A DNA stretch of 64,000 nucleotides from Chrysogorgia sp. JL179-B06 (GCA_035772405.1 JAYKKM010000032.1:2193001-2257000), one strand, 5' to 3'. Counted from the first letter of the stretch, positions 1 through 8,423 are shown. Translations and numbers: made by a program. The notes: a model not told the origin generated them from the letters alone.

Positions 1-369
1 TTGAACAACCCTAGTGGGTCCAACGCCACATTACTCGGTAATTTCCTCCAAGTGTTCTTAGCGACCCTTCTATGGAAACCATGCCCAACCAAAGCCAAAG
101 CGTGGCTAGAGCTCGCCGCAAACCGCGACGTTCACGTTTGCAAGGTGGGGTGTAATGAGATACTGGGTGCGGATGATATCAGGGACCACGTGCTCTCGCC
201 CGCCCACAGACACTTTGCGAGAAATAAAAACGTGTACACCTGTCACCCATGCGGTGTGGTCACCAACGACCCACTGTATCGCTTGAGACATGAGAGCTCG
301 AAGACCCATCTTGAAAACTTAGAGCTCCAGCGGATATTCAACATGGAACGACAGTTTCCACCAGAGTAA
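1..369 (+). CDS. Zinc-finger protein, 5' end cut by window edge
   Basis: The frame is open from the first base (TTG), so the true start probably lies to the left. The visible part carries two U1/matrin-like C2H2 fingers in tandem: C-x3-C-x11-H-x5-H around residues 47-68 and C-x2-C-x12-H-x5-H around residues 81-104. Such fingers bind nucleic acid. The stop is 29 nt before the thymidine kinase ATG on the same strand, so the two may be co-expressed. The gene could be a viral regulatory protein or the tail of a longer protein; I do not recognise a specific family. Confidence 0.6.
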   Translation: MNNPSGSNATLLGNFLQVFLATLLWKPCPTKAKAWLELAANRDVHVCKVGCNEILGADDIRDHVLSPAHRHFARNKNVYTCHPCGVVTNDPLYRLRHESSKTHLENLELQRIFNMERQFPPE

Positions 370-398
370 AAAAATATTTCTCTGGGGGTATAGTAACC

Positions 399-968
399 AT
401 GAGAAAAGTTGGTAAACTAGAGATCGTGATTGGTCCCATGTTTGCAGGAAAAACAACAGAGACTCTTCGTAGGTTAGTCACGTTAAGTAAGTCAGGGCTC
501 AAAGTCCTCTACATGAACAACACAGGTGACACCAGGCGAGCTGACCACGCGTTCTCCACACATCGTCAGACCATTGTTGTTGGATCAGACAGTTTACCCG
601 CGAAGTTAATCACCAACCTTCCGAGTTCTTCCGAGATAGCTGATTACGACGTCATCGGCGTTGATGAGGGCCATTGGTACTCTGATCTGTCAGTTATTCG
701 CGAATACGTTAAAGCTGGCATTCACGTCATTATTTGTGGTCTCATAACAACGGAGCACTTAAAAAAACTTGGTGAGCTTGACACATTGTTCCCAATGGCA
801 GACGACATCACATTTCTAAAAGCGTATTGCGCCGTTTGTCGCGACACTTACGGAACAACTGTTGACGCACCATTCAATTGGAGATACAACCCAGGACCAT
901 CATTCGTTGGTGGTGCTGAGCAATATCGCGCAGTGTGCAGACGTCATCATCCTTCCACACAAAATTAA
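399..968 (+). CDS. tk: Thymidine kinase, type II
   Basis: This protein phosphorylates thymidine to dTMP with ATP, feeding the dTTP pool for DNA synthesis. Its 189 residues fit the type II (TK1/poxvirus-like) family. The P-loop GPMFAGKT spans residues 12-19, and a DEGH variant of the DEAQ motif lies at residues 89-92. The lasso loop before the C-terminus contains NPGPSFVGG. Structural zinc ligands are probably C144, C147, C180 and H183. The start is the only ATG before the P-loop and is preceded by GTAACC. TK is common in large DNA viruses but not a standard Polinton gene, so capture from a host or a larger virus is likely. The gene converges with the downstream nuclease across 237 bp. Confidence 0.95.
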   Translation: MRKVGKLEIVIGPMFAGKTTETLRRLVTLSKSGLKVLYMNNTGDTRRADHAFSTHRQTIVVGSDSLPAKLITNLPSSSEIADYDVIGVDEGHWYSDLSVIREYVKAGIHVIICGLITTEHLKKLGELDTLFPMADDITFLKAYCAVCRDTYGTTVDAPFNWRYNPGPSFVGGAEQYRAVCRRHHPSTQN

Positions 969-1003
969 GGGTGTTCTCGGATACCCCACTTTTTAAAATT
1001 TAG

Positions 1004-1081
1004 ACATTGGTCACACGAAGCGTCCAATGTCCCCCGTAGAAACATTTTTTCACACAGTGGTCAGAAGGTTTGTGAAATAAA
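1004..1081 (+). terminator. Probable TK 3' end: stem-loop and AATAAA
   Basis: A 7-bp stem (ACATTGG at 1004-1010, CCAATGT at 1024-1030) lies just after the TK stop, and an AATAAA polyadenylation signal occurs at 1076-1081 on the plus strand. The region separates convergent genes. The assignment rests on position and motif only. Confidence 0.35.
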
Positions 1082-1205
1082 GAGAGAAAGTTTCGCAGAC
1101 ACCTTTATCGAGTTAAAAACGTCTTTAAAAATGTTAGAACAGTTGTCACCTCAAGCGTCGTCTCAACAATGAGAACGAGTGCTAATTCGACTTATTACTC
1201 GCTGT

Positions 1206-1967
1206 CTAAAAAGTCTCTTTACAATAACGTCTCTCATGGTTACTCAACGCTGATTTATTTTTAAATTTACGAAAACACTGAGAGCACTGAAACCCAACGT
1301 CAAAGAGATATTTTATTACCGTGGTAATAGCGTCGTCGTACGAGTCGCATAAGAGTGTTAGATAACCAGCGGATTTATATCTGAGCAACAGAGACTCCTG
1401 CTCTTTGGATGTCTTGCCTGTGCCACCTGGATTCTTGAACTCAATCACGAGCCCGCTGTGCTGTCGGTTTGCATTGGCAATAATCAAGTCAGGTGTCCCA
1501 CGTTGGTAACCTTTTTTCCACGAATTTATTCTTTTACTCGAAGTGTCTTGATTCTCACCACAAGCGGCTATCAAAATAGCCTCTGGATAATATTTCCTAA
1601 GAAAACCAACAACTTTCGTGTGAAGGTCGAACTCAGTGATCATTACGAATTGATTGTGTTTGAGACCGACGTTAGCTAAACCCTTTCTAACGCTTGGTAA
1701 GACTTCTGAGTGCACCCACCTTCCGAAGTGTCTCGCACGCTCCATTTTACTCGAGAACACCAATGAGTAGACCCCGAGTTCGTTGATAAACGAGGCCTGC
1801 TCTATCTTCATTTTACAGTCAGGTTCGACGTGGTCGTTGACTGCATCTTTTGGTCTAGCATAACCTAGAGCGCTCGCGACTTCTTTCGCTTTGAACCATA
1901 TTTCACCGTTGTGATTAACCGTCGTGATTTGGTGACCGTCGAATAATTGCACTGAGTTGGTTGCCAT
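1206..1967 (-). CDS. Bro-N / VRR-NUC nuclease with C-terminal zinc finger
   Basis: Three modules lie in order. A Bro-N DNA-binding domain (about residues 5-97) includes FDGHQI, WFKAKEVASALGY and a terminal HSEVLPSVRKG. A VRR-NUC type PD-(D/E)xK nuclease follows (about residues 145-222): GTPD with D160, E176-x-K178 in IEFK, and Q190. A short C2HC-like finger ends the protein (C228, C231, H244, C249). VRR-NUC domains act on branched or flapped DNA in repair and in viruses; Bro-N proteins bind DNA. The product may therefore process replication or integration intermediates. I start at the ATG at 1967, which sits in TAGTAATGG like the neighbouring genes; an upstream in-frame ATG at 2000 would add 11 residues. 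Confidence 0.85.
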   Translation of the reverse strand: MATNSVQLFDGHQITTVNHNGEIWFKAKEVASALGYARPKDAVNDHVEPDCKMKIEQASFINELGVYSLVFSSKMERARHFGRWVHSEVLPSVRKGLANVGLKHNQFVMITEFDLHTKVVGFLRKYYPEAILIAACGENQDTSSKRINSWKKGYQRGTPDLIIANANRQHSGLVIEFKNPGGTGKTSKEQESLLLRYKSAGYLTLLCDSYDDAITTVIKYLFDVGFQCSQCFRKFKNKSALSNHERRYCKETF

Positions 1968-2138
1968 TACTATAGCCTCGCAAAAAAAACTACTCGACAT
2001 AGGTGTCAGGTTTTTTATAGATCTGGTTTGTTGTGTACCAATGCAGCAAATACGTTTTATTAGTCTTCGGTTTTCTACGTCGCCTGAAAAAGTTTCTAAT
2101 GTTACGAACCAGTTTTCTAAGCCAACCCATTACATAAC

Positions 2139-2348
2139 TTAGGTCACGTCTCCTACCACTCCTACAGTGTCTGACTCTGCAGGTAACATAATAGGTTCGC
2201 CGTAAGTCTTTTTAGACCTCATACCAATCTCAGCGTGGAGCTCGAGAGTTATATCACCGCGGCCAAATGACCCACCAGCTTTGAACATGTGATCAGTCGT
2301 CTTATTTATCTTATATATTTCATGAGGTCTCGAAAAACATGCTCCCAT
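2139..2348 (-). CDS. Small protein with putative N-myristoylation signal
   Basis: This 69-residue protein begins MGACFSR, which fits the MGxxxS/T myristoylation pattern, with a cysteine nearby that could be palmitoylated. No transmembrane stretch or known domain is seen. It starts directly after the stop of the fibre-like gene, giving a TAAATG stop-start junction that also resembles a poxvirus late initiator. Position and predicted lipid modification suggest a membrane-associated structural or assembly protein; that is inference. Confidence 0.55.
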   Translation of the reverse strand: MGACFSRPHEIYKINKTTDHMFKAGGSFGRGDITLELHAEIGMRSKKTYGEPIMLPAESDTVGVVGDVT

Positions 2349-3299
2349 TTACTTTACACCATATTCCTTCATCATTTCTCCACCCATGATTATGATGTCT
2401 CGGTTCGTCATGTAACCACTCACAATTTTCACACCGTAGAATTCTATCAACGATGGGTATGCATAAGGTGCGAGTGGTATTCTTGGTCGGTGTATTCCAA
2501 AAATCGTTCCGTAGGGTGTGCCTATCTTTTTCATATTCGCTACGAAGTCTGAGTCGGCTGACTTAACGTTGTTGACCCTGACATGTGAATTGTCCATTTG
2601 CCAGTGTATTGATATCATATGCATTTTACTTATGTCAACACCACTTGGGATAGTGCATATGCTCTCCATCGCTGGGACGCTACCACCATACGCGAGTCCG
2701 TTGGTCATACCAGTCTTGTACCCTATGAACTTATCCCACTGACCGTCGTCGTTTGATATAATTGTCTCCCAATTTGATCCAGCGGTGCGAGTAGGTAACC
2801 TCACCACAACAAAAATGGAAAGATCACACCATTGCATACTGGGGCAGTTAAAATGGAGACCTGACTCAAGTGGGATTGGTGTTAACACAGGGGACAGAAA
2901 ATTTTGACTCACACCGCTGATGCCAATAATAGGGCCGTAGGTTGGGTTGTTTTGCACTAATTTGTTTGTTTCGCCAATGGCTTTCACTTTGTTTGAACCA
3001 TTGGTGTGAAATTCCACGTTTTTCAAGGCGTGTGTGCTAACGTTGAAGTCAAACACAATGTTGTAGGACTGACTCTTGAGGAAACCTGATAGTAGTTGCT
3101 CTAGAGTTCTTTTATTGGTAGCGTCTGAGTCATCGACTGGGTCTGCTACGTTTTTTATTGCTGAGCCTTGCATGTCTATTAGTCCAGACATCCTTCCACC
3201 GGTCGCGCTTAATTTAGGATCTTCGTCCAGATGTCTTTTCGTTCTCTTTAGTATTTTATCGTGAGGGTCGTCAGACTCATACCCATAGTTTAGACTCAT
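2349..3299 (-). CDS. Fibre-like attachment protein
   Basis: The 316-residue product begins MSLNYGYES, nearly identical to the start of the penton-like protein at 5507. Residues 34-67 (GGRMSGLIDMQG then IKNVADPVDDSDATNK) match the short shaft/neck repeat common in phage and viral tail fibres, where it forms a trimeric stalk. The rest (about 80-316) is rich in predicted beta strand and may be a lectin-like receptor-binding head; I see no diagnostic residues. The gene lies 2 nt after the 490-aa membrane protein and directly before the small MGACF protein, forming a minus-strand late-type cluster. Function is inferred from the neck motif. Confidence 0.6.
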   Translation of the reverse strand: MSLNYGYESDDPHDKILKRTKRHLDEDPKLSATGGRMSGLIDMQGSAIKNVADPVDDSDATNKRTLEQLLSGFLKSQSYNIVFDFNVSTHALKNVEFHTNGSNKVKAIGETNKLVQNNPTYGPIIGISGVSQNFLSPVLTPIPLESGLHFNCPSMQWCDLSIFVVVRLPTRTAGSNWETIISNDDGQWDKFIGYKTGMTNGLAYGGSVPAMESICTIPSGVDISKMHMISIHWQMDNSHVRVNNVKSADSDFVANMKKIGTPYGTIFGIHRPRIPLAPYAYPSLIEFYGVKIVSGYMTNRDIIIMGGEMMKEYGVK

Positions 3300-3301
3300 T
3301 A

Positions 3302-4774
3302 CTACTTCAAGGTGTATTTGGTTAGCAGATAGCCAGATACCGCTGAGAACCCTAACACTATCGCCAGCGTTGTCGTGTCTGACTCGCTTGTGGTGGTGGC
3401 CACTGTTTTTCTCACAGGAAGTGGTGTCACGTTTTCTTGGTAAACTTTTTTAGCCACCACGTTTTCTTGGTGAACTTTTTTAGCCGCAAGACTCGCTGGC
3501 GTTACTAAGTTAGTCACCACATTTTCTTGGTGGACTTTTTTAGCCGTAATTGTTGGTGTTGTCGCATTCAAGCTAGTGTTCACCCCAAATCTCATGGACT
3601 CTGTAGCAACCTTTAATAAGTTGTTGTACCCAGCGATTTTATTCTTGAGAATCACTAGGTTACTTGGCATTAACCACGTACTTGGCGACACTGCGAGATT
3701 TTGAACAACGTTGGTGTCTCTAATCGATTTATTCATGTTGAGAATCCATGTCGATACGTCGTACTGTATAACACCGTCAGAAAACAACTTGCGGAACTCT
3801 TGTTGGGTCTCTAGACTTCCTGCAGAACCACCAACGACTGATACACGTGTTCTCGCTTGCGCACCAAGTGTGGAGTACACAAAGGCTTCTATGCTTTGAT
3901 TTAGATATTGCAGTCCAATGTTGGTAAAGCCGTCTGAGAGTCGTGCGACGTATCGTTTGTAATCGTTCTGAACGTCGTTGAGTGTGAAGACTCTGGATTC
4001 GCCTGTTGTACCATCGCTCAGGACTTTATTCTGGTAGTAATGCTTTTTGGGAATCTTGGAAATCTTACCATACAATTCGGAAGCGTTAAATTCTCTACTT
4101 ATTGATTTCATGGTCTCACCACCTTCCACTCTTCTGAGAAGTCTTCTAATGGTGAAGTACAAATGAAATCTCATCACACTTGTGACCACGGGGTGAACTT
4201 CTTGTGACACTGATAAATGTTGCAATGACACCCCACAACAGAAACTTGCACAATACGTCGCAAACACAACGCGGTAGTAAGATTCGTTGTCGTCCCACTC
4301 TGATTTTGTCTTTGACGTAGTGACTCGCAAGGTTGGTAGCTTCGACATGAAGTAACTATTTTGGTTAACAAAAACTTTAAAGTTATTCACTGGGTAATTT
4401 AACACGTTCTCTGTTGGGTAGCCATCCCAAAGTCCCCAATGGTTTTTATGACCTTTTGGCAGTGGTTGGATAGTCCCACCACCTTGCCATATTATTGGGA
4501 ACTTACTATTGTGTAACCACTTCCACATGCTTTTATCATTTTTGAAGGTTGTGCTGGTTATGTCTGTGCTAAGGACGTCATTGTTTCTGAAATACACGTC
4601 GACACTCATGATCTTACCATCTTGTGAAATATTTGGATCGAACTCGAATTTGCTTAAAGTGGCGTGAGGGTACTTTTTGATGAGGTCTGCCTTTGCGTCG
4701 TGTGCAGCCTTCGATGTGTTAGCCATCGCGCGTTTGTAGTACTTTCCATAGTAATCATGAAGGGCTTTCTGCAT
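3302..4774 (-). CDS. Unrecognised virion-type protein with C-terminal membrane anchor
   Basis: About 490 residues from the ATG at 4774; the frame could start 30 nt upstream, but this ATG sits in TTATATATG and faces the divergent penton-like gene. I recognise no family. The body is hydrophilic with many aromatics. Near the C-terminus the decapeptide AKKV(H/Y)QENV(V/T) occurs three times (about residues 411-450), visible also as DNA repeats around 3,421-3,550. A hydrophobic segment at about 470-487 ends in a basic tail, as in tail-anchored proteins. Position next to the fibre suggests a structural or membrane protein of the particle. A host-entry role is possible but not shown. Confidence 0.55.
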   Translation of the reverse strand: MQKALHDYYGKYYKRAMANTSKAAHDAKADLIKKYPHATLSKFEFDPNISQDGKIMSVDVYFRNNDVLSTDITSTTFKNDKSMWKWLHNSKFPIIWQGGGTIQPLPKGHKNHWGLWDGYPTENVLNYPVNNFKVFVNQNSYFMSKLPTLRVTTSKTKSEWDDNESYYRVVFATYCASFCCGVSLQHLSVSQEVHPVVTSVMRFHLYFTIRRLLRRVEGGETMKSISREFNASELYGKISKIPKKHYYQNKVLSDGTTGESRVFTLNDVQNDYKRYVARLSDGFTNIGLQYLNQSIEAFVYSTLGAQARTRVSVVGGSAGSLETQQEFRKLFSDGVIQYDVSTWILNMNKSIRDTNVVQNLAVSPSTWLMPSNLVILKNKIAGYNNLLKVATESMRFGVNTSLNATTPTITAKKVHQENVVTNLVTPASLAAKKVHQENVVAKKVYQENVTPLPVRKTVATTTSESDTTTLAIVLGFSAVSGYLLTKYTLK

Positions 4775-4818
4775 ATATAATATACCATATGTTACACATA
4801 ACACACGCTACATTATAT
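4775..4818. promoter_or_regulatory. Divergent promoter between the 490-aa and penton-like genes
   Basis: Only 44 bp separate two divergent start codons. Each ATG is immediately preceded by the same A/T run: TATTATATATG on the minus strand and ACATTATATATGG on the plus strand. The run could act as a TATA box or as a late-type initiator overlapping the start codon, and the arrangement is nearly a mirror image. Confidence 0.5.
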
Positions 4819-5481
4819 ATGGTCAGGGTTGTAGTATTGATTAGAGGTCCAACGGAAACTGTGGATCTACCAGAGGCACTTTTAACGTTTGGCTCAGATC
4901 CTCACTTACTAGTGAAAAAAGCGACCATCTTTTGGGACTACATTAATGTGGAGACTGGCGTGAATGATGAAATAAGCTACAACAGCAACAAACACGTTTT
5001 TGAGTCTGGGTACCACACTTTTAAAATGATTGCTGATGAATTGAAAGGATTAGGGGCTATCGAGCTAGTAGCCAACAAACACAACTCAAAGTGTGCGATA
5101 AGAACTGACCAACAATTAGAGCTGTTTAAATTTGGAGAACTCTTAGGGTTCAACGATAACACAACGGTGAGTAGTAGTGGTTTGGTCAGCCCTAATGTTG
5201 TGAACGTTAACAAAGGGCTGAGGTACGTACAAGTGGGTTGTAGCATTGTGAACAGACCTGAGAATATTGTTAATGGTAGCAAAAGCGAGGTTATCGTTGA
5301 GCTACCATTGACCACCACCCAACCACTGAAGAGCTCTGTTCAACACTTCTTCAACATTGAGTCGAAGGTGTCGATAAACAAAGGCGCTTTTACGCAGCTG
5401 GTGTTTAACGTGACTGACCAAGATGGTAGTGGTGTCAACGTTGGTGACATATTGTTGGATTTGTATGCAACGCTTGAGTAG
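4819..5481 (+). CDS. Penton-like minor capsid protein, copy 1
   Basis: This 220-residue protein is related along its length to the next gene. Shared landmarks are HLLVKKATIFWDYINV near the N-terminus, NVNKGLRYVQVGCSIV, a run ending VELPLTT and SKVSINKG, and a final LDLYATLE. The pattern of beta strands and a conserved C-terminus suits a single jelly-roll penton protein of Polinton-type viruses, though fold prediction would be needed to prove it. I start at 4819 (TATATATGG) rather than at an upstream in-frame ATG at 4789 that overlaps the divergent gene. It is followed 25 nt later by its paralogue, so the two probably form related capsid vertices or alternatives. Confidence 0.55.
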   Translation: MVRVVVLIRGPTETVDLPEALLTFGSDPHLLVKKATIFWDYINVETGVNDEISYNSNKHVFESGYHTFKMIADELKGLGAIELVANKHNSKCAIRTDQQLELFKFGELLGFNDNTTVSSSGLVSPNVVNVNKGLRYVQVGCSIVNRPENIVNGSKSEVIVELPLTTTQPLKSSVQHFFNIESKVSINKGAFTQLVFNVTDQDGSGVNVGDILLDLYATLE

Positions 5482-5506
5482 CTAACGTTAAACGCACGCT
5501 AAAGTA

Positions 5507-6295
5507 ATGAGTCTAAACTATGGGTATGACTCTGGTGGTTACACTGAAAAGCGACGTGTAGACGACGGTCCTCAAAAGTTGACGGTGCTCGTTGAAGGTG
5601 TGGAGAAAGTTGTAACTTTTGACTACAGTGTAGTGGCCACACATGATAACCCACACATCGTAGTCAAGACAGCCACTGTGTTTTGGAACTACAACAATGT
5701 GGTGGGCGATGATATTCGATTCTCACTTGTTGGTTCAGGGAGTCCATACCCGCTACTCTTGACGACTCGATTGGGTAGGGGCCACTACGACTTCGACGCG
5801 TTGGTTAGAGCTCTACGACACGCGCTCAGGAGGGTTAGTGTAGACTTCGTGGTGGAGAAACTGACGGCCACAGGTAAAAGTAGGGTTAAAGTTCAGCCTT
5901 TGAGGAGGAGCGCCAGCTCCCTAATAGAACTTAGGCTGGGTGGTATCGAGCTTTTGCTTGGTTTCGCGAAGGACGCAGGAATTGTGTTAGATGGTAAGTG
6001 GCACGACAGTCCAAACAAGATTGACATGAACAGAGGTCTAAAGTACGTAGAAGTCTCATGCGACGCTGTTGAGACGGAGAGCAATGTGGGCACTGATGGG
6101 AAGCGTAGTGATGTGATCACAACGTTGCCAATACCCACCGAGCAGTCTCTTGATGGAGGGATACAACGTTACGCATACGTTGACTCCAAGGTGAGAATTA
6201 AAAAAGGTATTTACTCAAGCATGACGTTTCGTGTCAAACCAAACAATGGTGACGCTGATGTTGGCGCGGTGTTATTGGAACTGTATATTGTGTGA
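5507..6295 (+). CDS. Penton-like minor capsid protein, copy 2
   Basis: This 262-residue paralogue of the upstream gene shows the same landmarks: HIVVKTATVFWNYNNV, DMNRGLKYVEVSCDAV, TTLPIPTEQ, SKVRIKKG and a final LELYIV. It differs by an added N-terminus, MSLNYGYDSGG plus a basic stretch, matching the start of the fibre-like protein at amino-acid and DNA level. A shared peptide of this kind could dock fibre and penton on the same partner. A single jelly-roll penton fold is likely but not proven. The stop TGA at 6293-6295 lies 5 nt before the integrase ATG. Confidence 0.6.
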   Translation: MSLNYGYDSGGYTEKRRVDDGPQKLTVLVEGVEKVVTFDYSVVATHDNPHIVVKTATVFWNYNNVVGDDIRFSLVGSGSPYPLLLTTRLGRGHYDFDALVRALRHALRRVSVDFVVEKLTATGKSRVKVQPLRRSASSLIELRLGGIELLLGFAKDAGIVLDGKWHDSPNKIDMNRGLKYVEVSCDAVETESNVGTDGKRSDVITTLPIPTEQSLDGGIQRYAYVDSKVRIKKGIYSSMTFRVKPNNGDADVGAVLLELYIV

Positions 6296-6300
6296 ATTAT

Positions 6301-7407
6301 ATGGAGCTTGGTGTGGAGACAGAACAAGGGTTGCGAGACATTTACTATAATCCCAAGACGGGGTACAGTGGTACAGAGAGGTTGTATCAAAGCGCATTGG
6401 GAGACGGATTGAAAGTGACTAGAAAAACAGTGAAAGAATGGTTGACAGCGCAGGACACTTACACTAGGTACAAACCTATTGTGAGAAGACATAAGTTCCG
6501 TGCGACTTTTGTTGGATTTCTTGGTGAAGAGCTCCAAATGGACTTAGTGGACATGAGTAAGTACTCAAAACAGAACGGAGGTTATTATTGGATATTGACA
6601 GGCATTGAAATATTGAGTAGATACGCTTTCGGCATTGCAGTTTATAGAAAAGACACTAAGAACATGACTAAGGCTGTTGGGAAATTGTTGAGTGACTTTA
6701 AAGATCGGTTTGGGGTCACACCTAAGTTAGCGCAATTTGATGACGGACTTGAGTTCTATAACGTTGGTGTTAAAAGTTTGCTGAAAGAACATGGTGTTGA
6801 ATATTTCAGCACTAAGAGCGATAAAAAGGCTGCTGTTGTTGAGCGTTTCAATAGAAGTCTCAAGAGCATTATGTGGAAGTACTTTTACACCCGTGGGACA
6901 TACAAATGGATTGACGTCCTTGACCAGTTTGTAAGCAATTACAATAGCAATGTGAACCGAAGCATTATGACGAAGCCGAAAGATGTCGATAAGTCAAACG
7001 AAGGCGAAGTTTGGACTACTTTGTTTGGTCACCAATTTGCAGACAACCCATTGCCAAAGTTTAGAGTTGGTGAGTCAGTGAGAATTAGTAAATACAAAAG
7101 TGTGTTCACAAAGGGCTATGAGGCCAACTTCACTGAGGAGCTGTTTAAAGTGGTAAAGGTTATTCGTGGTGATCCGAATGTGTACGAAATTGAGGATCAC
7201 ACCGGTGAACAGATTATTGGTAAATTTTATGAACAGGAATTATCGCTAGTCAATAAGAAACGTGGTGGTGACGATGTGTACAGAGTTGAAAAGGTGTTGA
7301 AAAGAAAGAAAGTCAGAGGGAAGAAGATGGCGCTGGTCAAATGGTTGGGTTACGAGAGCAAACATAACTCATGGATACCAGAAAGCGACATTCAAAATGT
7401 GAGCTAG
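6301..7407 (+). CDS. RVE integrase with C-terminal chromodomain
   Basis: The enzyme inserts the linear viral genome into host DNA by strand transfer. The retroviral-type core shows the DDE triad at D81 (LQMDLVDM), D147 (QFDDGLEF) and E181 (VVERFNRSLK), a D-to-E step of 34 residues. A chromodomain occupies about 326-364 (YRVEKVL, VKWLGY, NSWIPESDI) and could target histone marks at the insertion site. The N-terminal 60 residues probably include the helical zinc-free head seen in Polinton integrases. I start at the ATG in AATTATATGG at 6301; a GTG at 6292 extends the frame but overlaps the upstream stop. At 368 residues and with all catalytic residues present it looks functional. Confidence 0.92.
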   Translation: MELGVETEQGLRDIYYNPKTGYSGTERLYQSALGDGLKVTRKTVKEWLTAQDTYTRYKPIVRRHKFRATFVGFLGEELQMDLVDMSKYSKQNGGYYWILTGIEILSRYAFGIAVYRKDTKNMTKAVGKLLSDFKDRFGVTPKLAQFDDGLEFYNVGVKSLLKEHGVEYFSTKSDKKAAVVERFNRSLKSIMWKYFYTRGTYKWIDVLDQFVSNYNSNVNRSIMTKPKDVDKSNEGEVWTTLFGHQFADNPLPKFRVGESVRISKYKSVFTKGYEANFTEELFKVVKVIRGDPNVYEIEDHTGEQIIGKFYEQELSLVNKKRGGDDVYRVEKVLKRKKVRGKKMALVKWLGYESKHNSWIPESDIQNVS

Positions 7408-7413
7408 TGTAAT

Positions 7414-8364
7414 ATGGCCGAAGGTGGCTTCGACGACCTTGAGATGGAAAGATCTGACGAATACAAAGATGTCACTGACGACGAACTAAAGTATAGTCTT
7501 GAAAGAGCCACTCAAGATCGCAAACTATCTCGGAACGATCCAAACGTCACAGTCGATGAGAAAATTAGACTAATTAGAGTGGAGAGTGGACTGAGGCGTG
7601 AACGTGACGTAAGATTTCGTCAACACATGAAGGAGGATTTTAACGATATTACAACGCGGGTTAATGACATCGTAAGAGATCGTGAAGACGTTGCGGGGAG
7701 TGCGTCATTGTTAGACACCACACACGCAGAGTACGTCGACATACCTGGACTAACACCAATCGAGAACCGCGAGCTGAATAGCATGCTCAATCCAGGTGAG
7801 AATGTGACGTCTGAGTCGAGAGTAGGCGACACTGGCACATTGCAAATACAAGCAGACCATTTTCAAGACTCGATAAACGAAGCGAGCAAAAGAATAGCGG
7901 AGCTTGACAGAGAGGACCTCACGATCGCAGAGAACGAAGAGTTCATCGATCTAGCTGAAAGAATGATTGGACTTAGACGGGCTAGAGACATGGTTATTGA
8001 ACAGCGAGAAATGGAGGAAGTTAGAGAGCAGCAGGAAGTCGACATTGACAGGTTGCAGAAGTTCAAGAAATGGGTTAGAGAAAATATGGTTGGGTTGAGT
8101 GCTTTAGCGATTTCAGTAGCTGCGATTATAACAACTATTATTATCGCTGGGAGGTCTGCTGTTATGAGAGGCGCTATGGTCACGAGGTCGTTTGCACAGG
8201 CTGTTAAAAATGCGATAACGAAGATGGGTCCATGGGCTGTTGGATTGGCGAACTTAGTTTATGACGCGCTGGTGGTAGGTGCGAAGGGTCTTGCCTGGTT
8301 AGCTCAAAATCTGTGGGTGTTTGCGGTGACATTCGCGTGGCTTGCGTACAATTATCTAAACTAG
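7414..8364 (+). CDS. Membrane protein A (paralogue pair)
   Basis: The N-terminal two thirds are acidic and helix/coiled-coil-like (MAEGGFDDLE, repeated REQQE/EMEEVREQQEVD). A hydrophobic segment follows at about 225-246 (VGLSALAISVAAIITTIIIAG), then an amphipathic basic stretch (SFAQAVKNAITKMGPW), then a C-terminal hydrophobic helix at about 292-314. This suggests a two-pass or hairpin membrane protein, possibly a virion membrane or penetration factor. I do not recognise the family by function. It starts 6 nt after the integrase stop. Its C-terminal 100 residues are nearly identical to those of membrane protein B, showing recent duplication. Confidence 0.6.
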   Translation: MAEGGFDDLEMERSDEYKDVTDDELKYSLERATQDRKLSRNDPNVTVDEKIRLIRVESGLRRERDVRFRQHMKEDFNDITTRVNDIVRDREDVAGSASLLDTTHAEYVDIPGLTPIENRELNSMLNPGENVTSESRVGDTGTLQIQADHFQDSINEASKRIAELDREDLTIAENEEFIDLAERMIGLRRARDMVIEQREMEEVREQQEVDIDRLQKFKKWVRENMVGLSALAISVAAIITTIIIAGRSAVMRGAMVTRSFAQAVKNAITKMGPWAVGLANLVYDALVVGAKGLAWLAQNLWVFAVTFAWLAYNYLN

Positions 8365-8375
8365 AGAGAAAATGT

Positions 8376-8417
8376 GATTCGTGGGAGTCAGAGAGCGATA
8401 TTCAAAATGTGAGCTAA
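8376..8417 (+). pseudogene. Duplicated tail of the integrase chromodomain
   Basis: The spacer between the two membrane-protein genes encodes, in one frame, a 13-residue relic of the integrase end (SWESESDIQNVS, then stop), followed by the same spacing and TGTAATATGGC start context as membrane protein A. It is the leftover of a tandem duplication that began inside the integrase gene. Confidence 0.85.
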
Positions 8418-8423
8418 TGTAAT

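Noticed and set aside
4789..4818. Upstream ATG for the first penton-like gene
   Set aside because: It overlaps the divergent gene's possible start and lacks the TATATATG context.
6292..6300. GTG start upstream of the integrase
   Set aside because: It overlaps the upstream stop; the ATG at 6301 has the shared start context.
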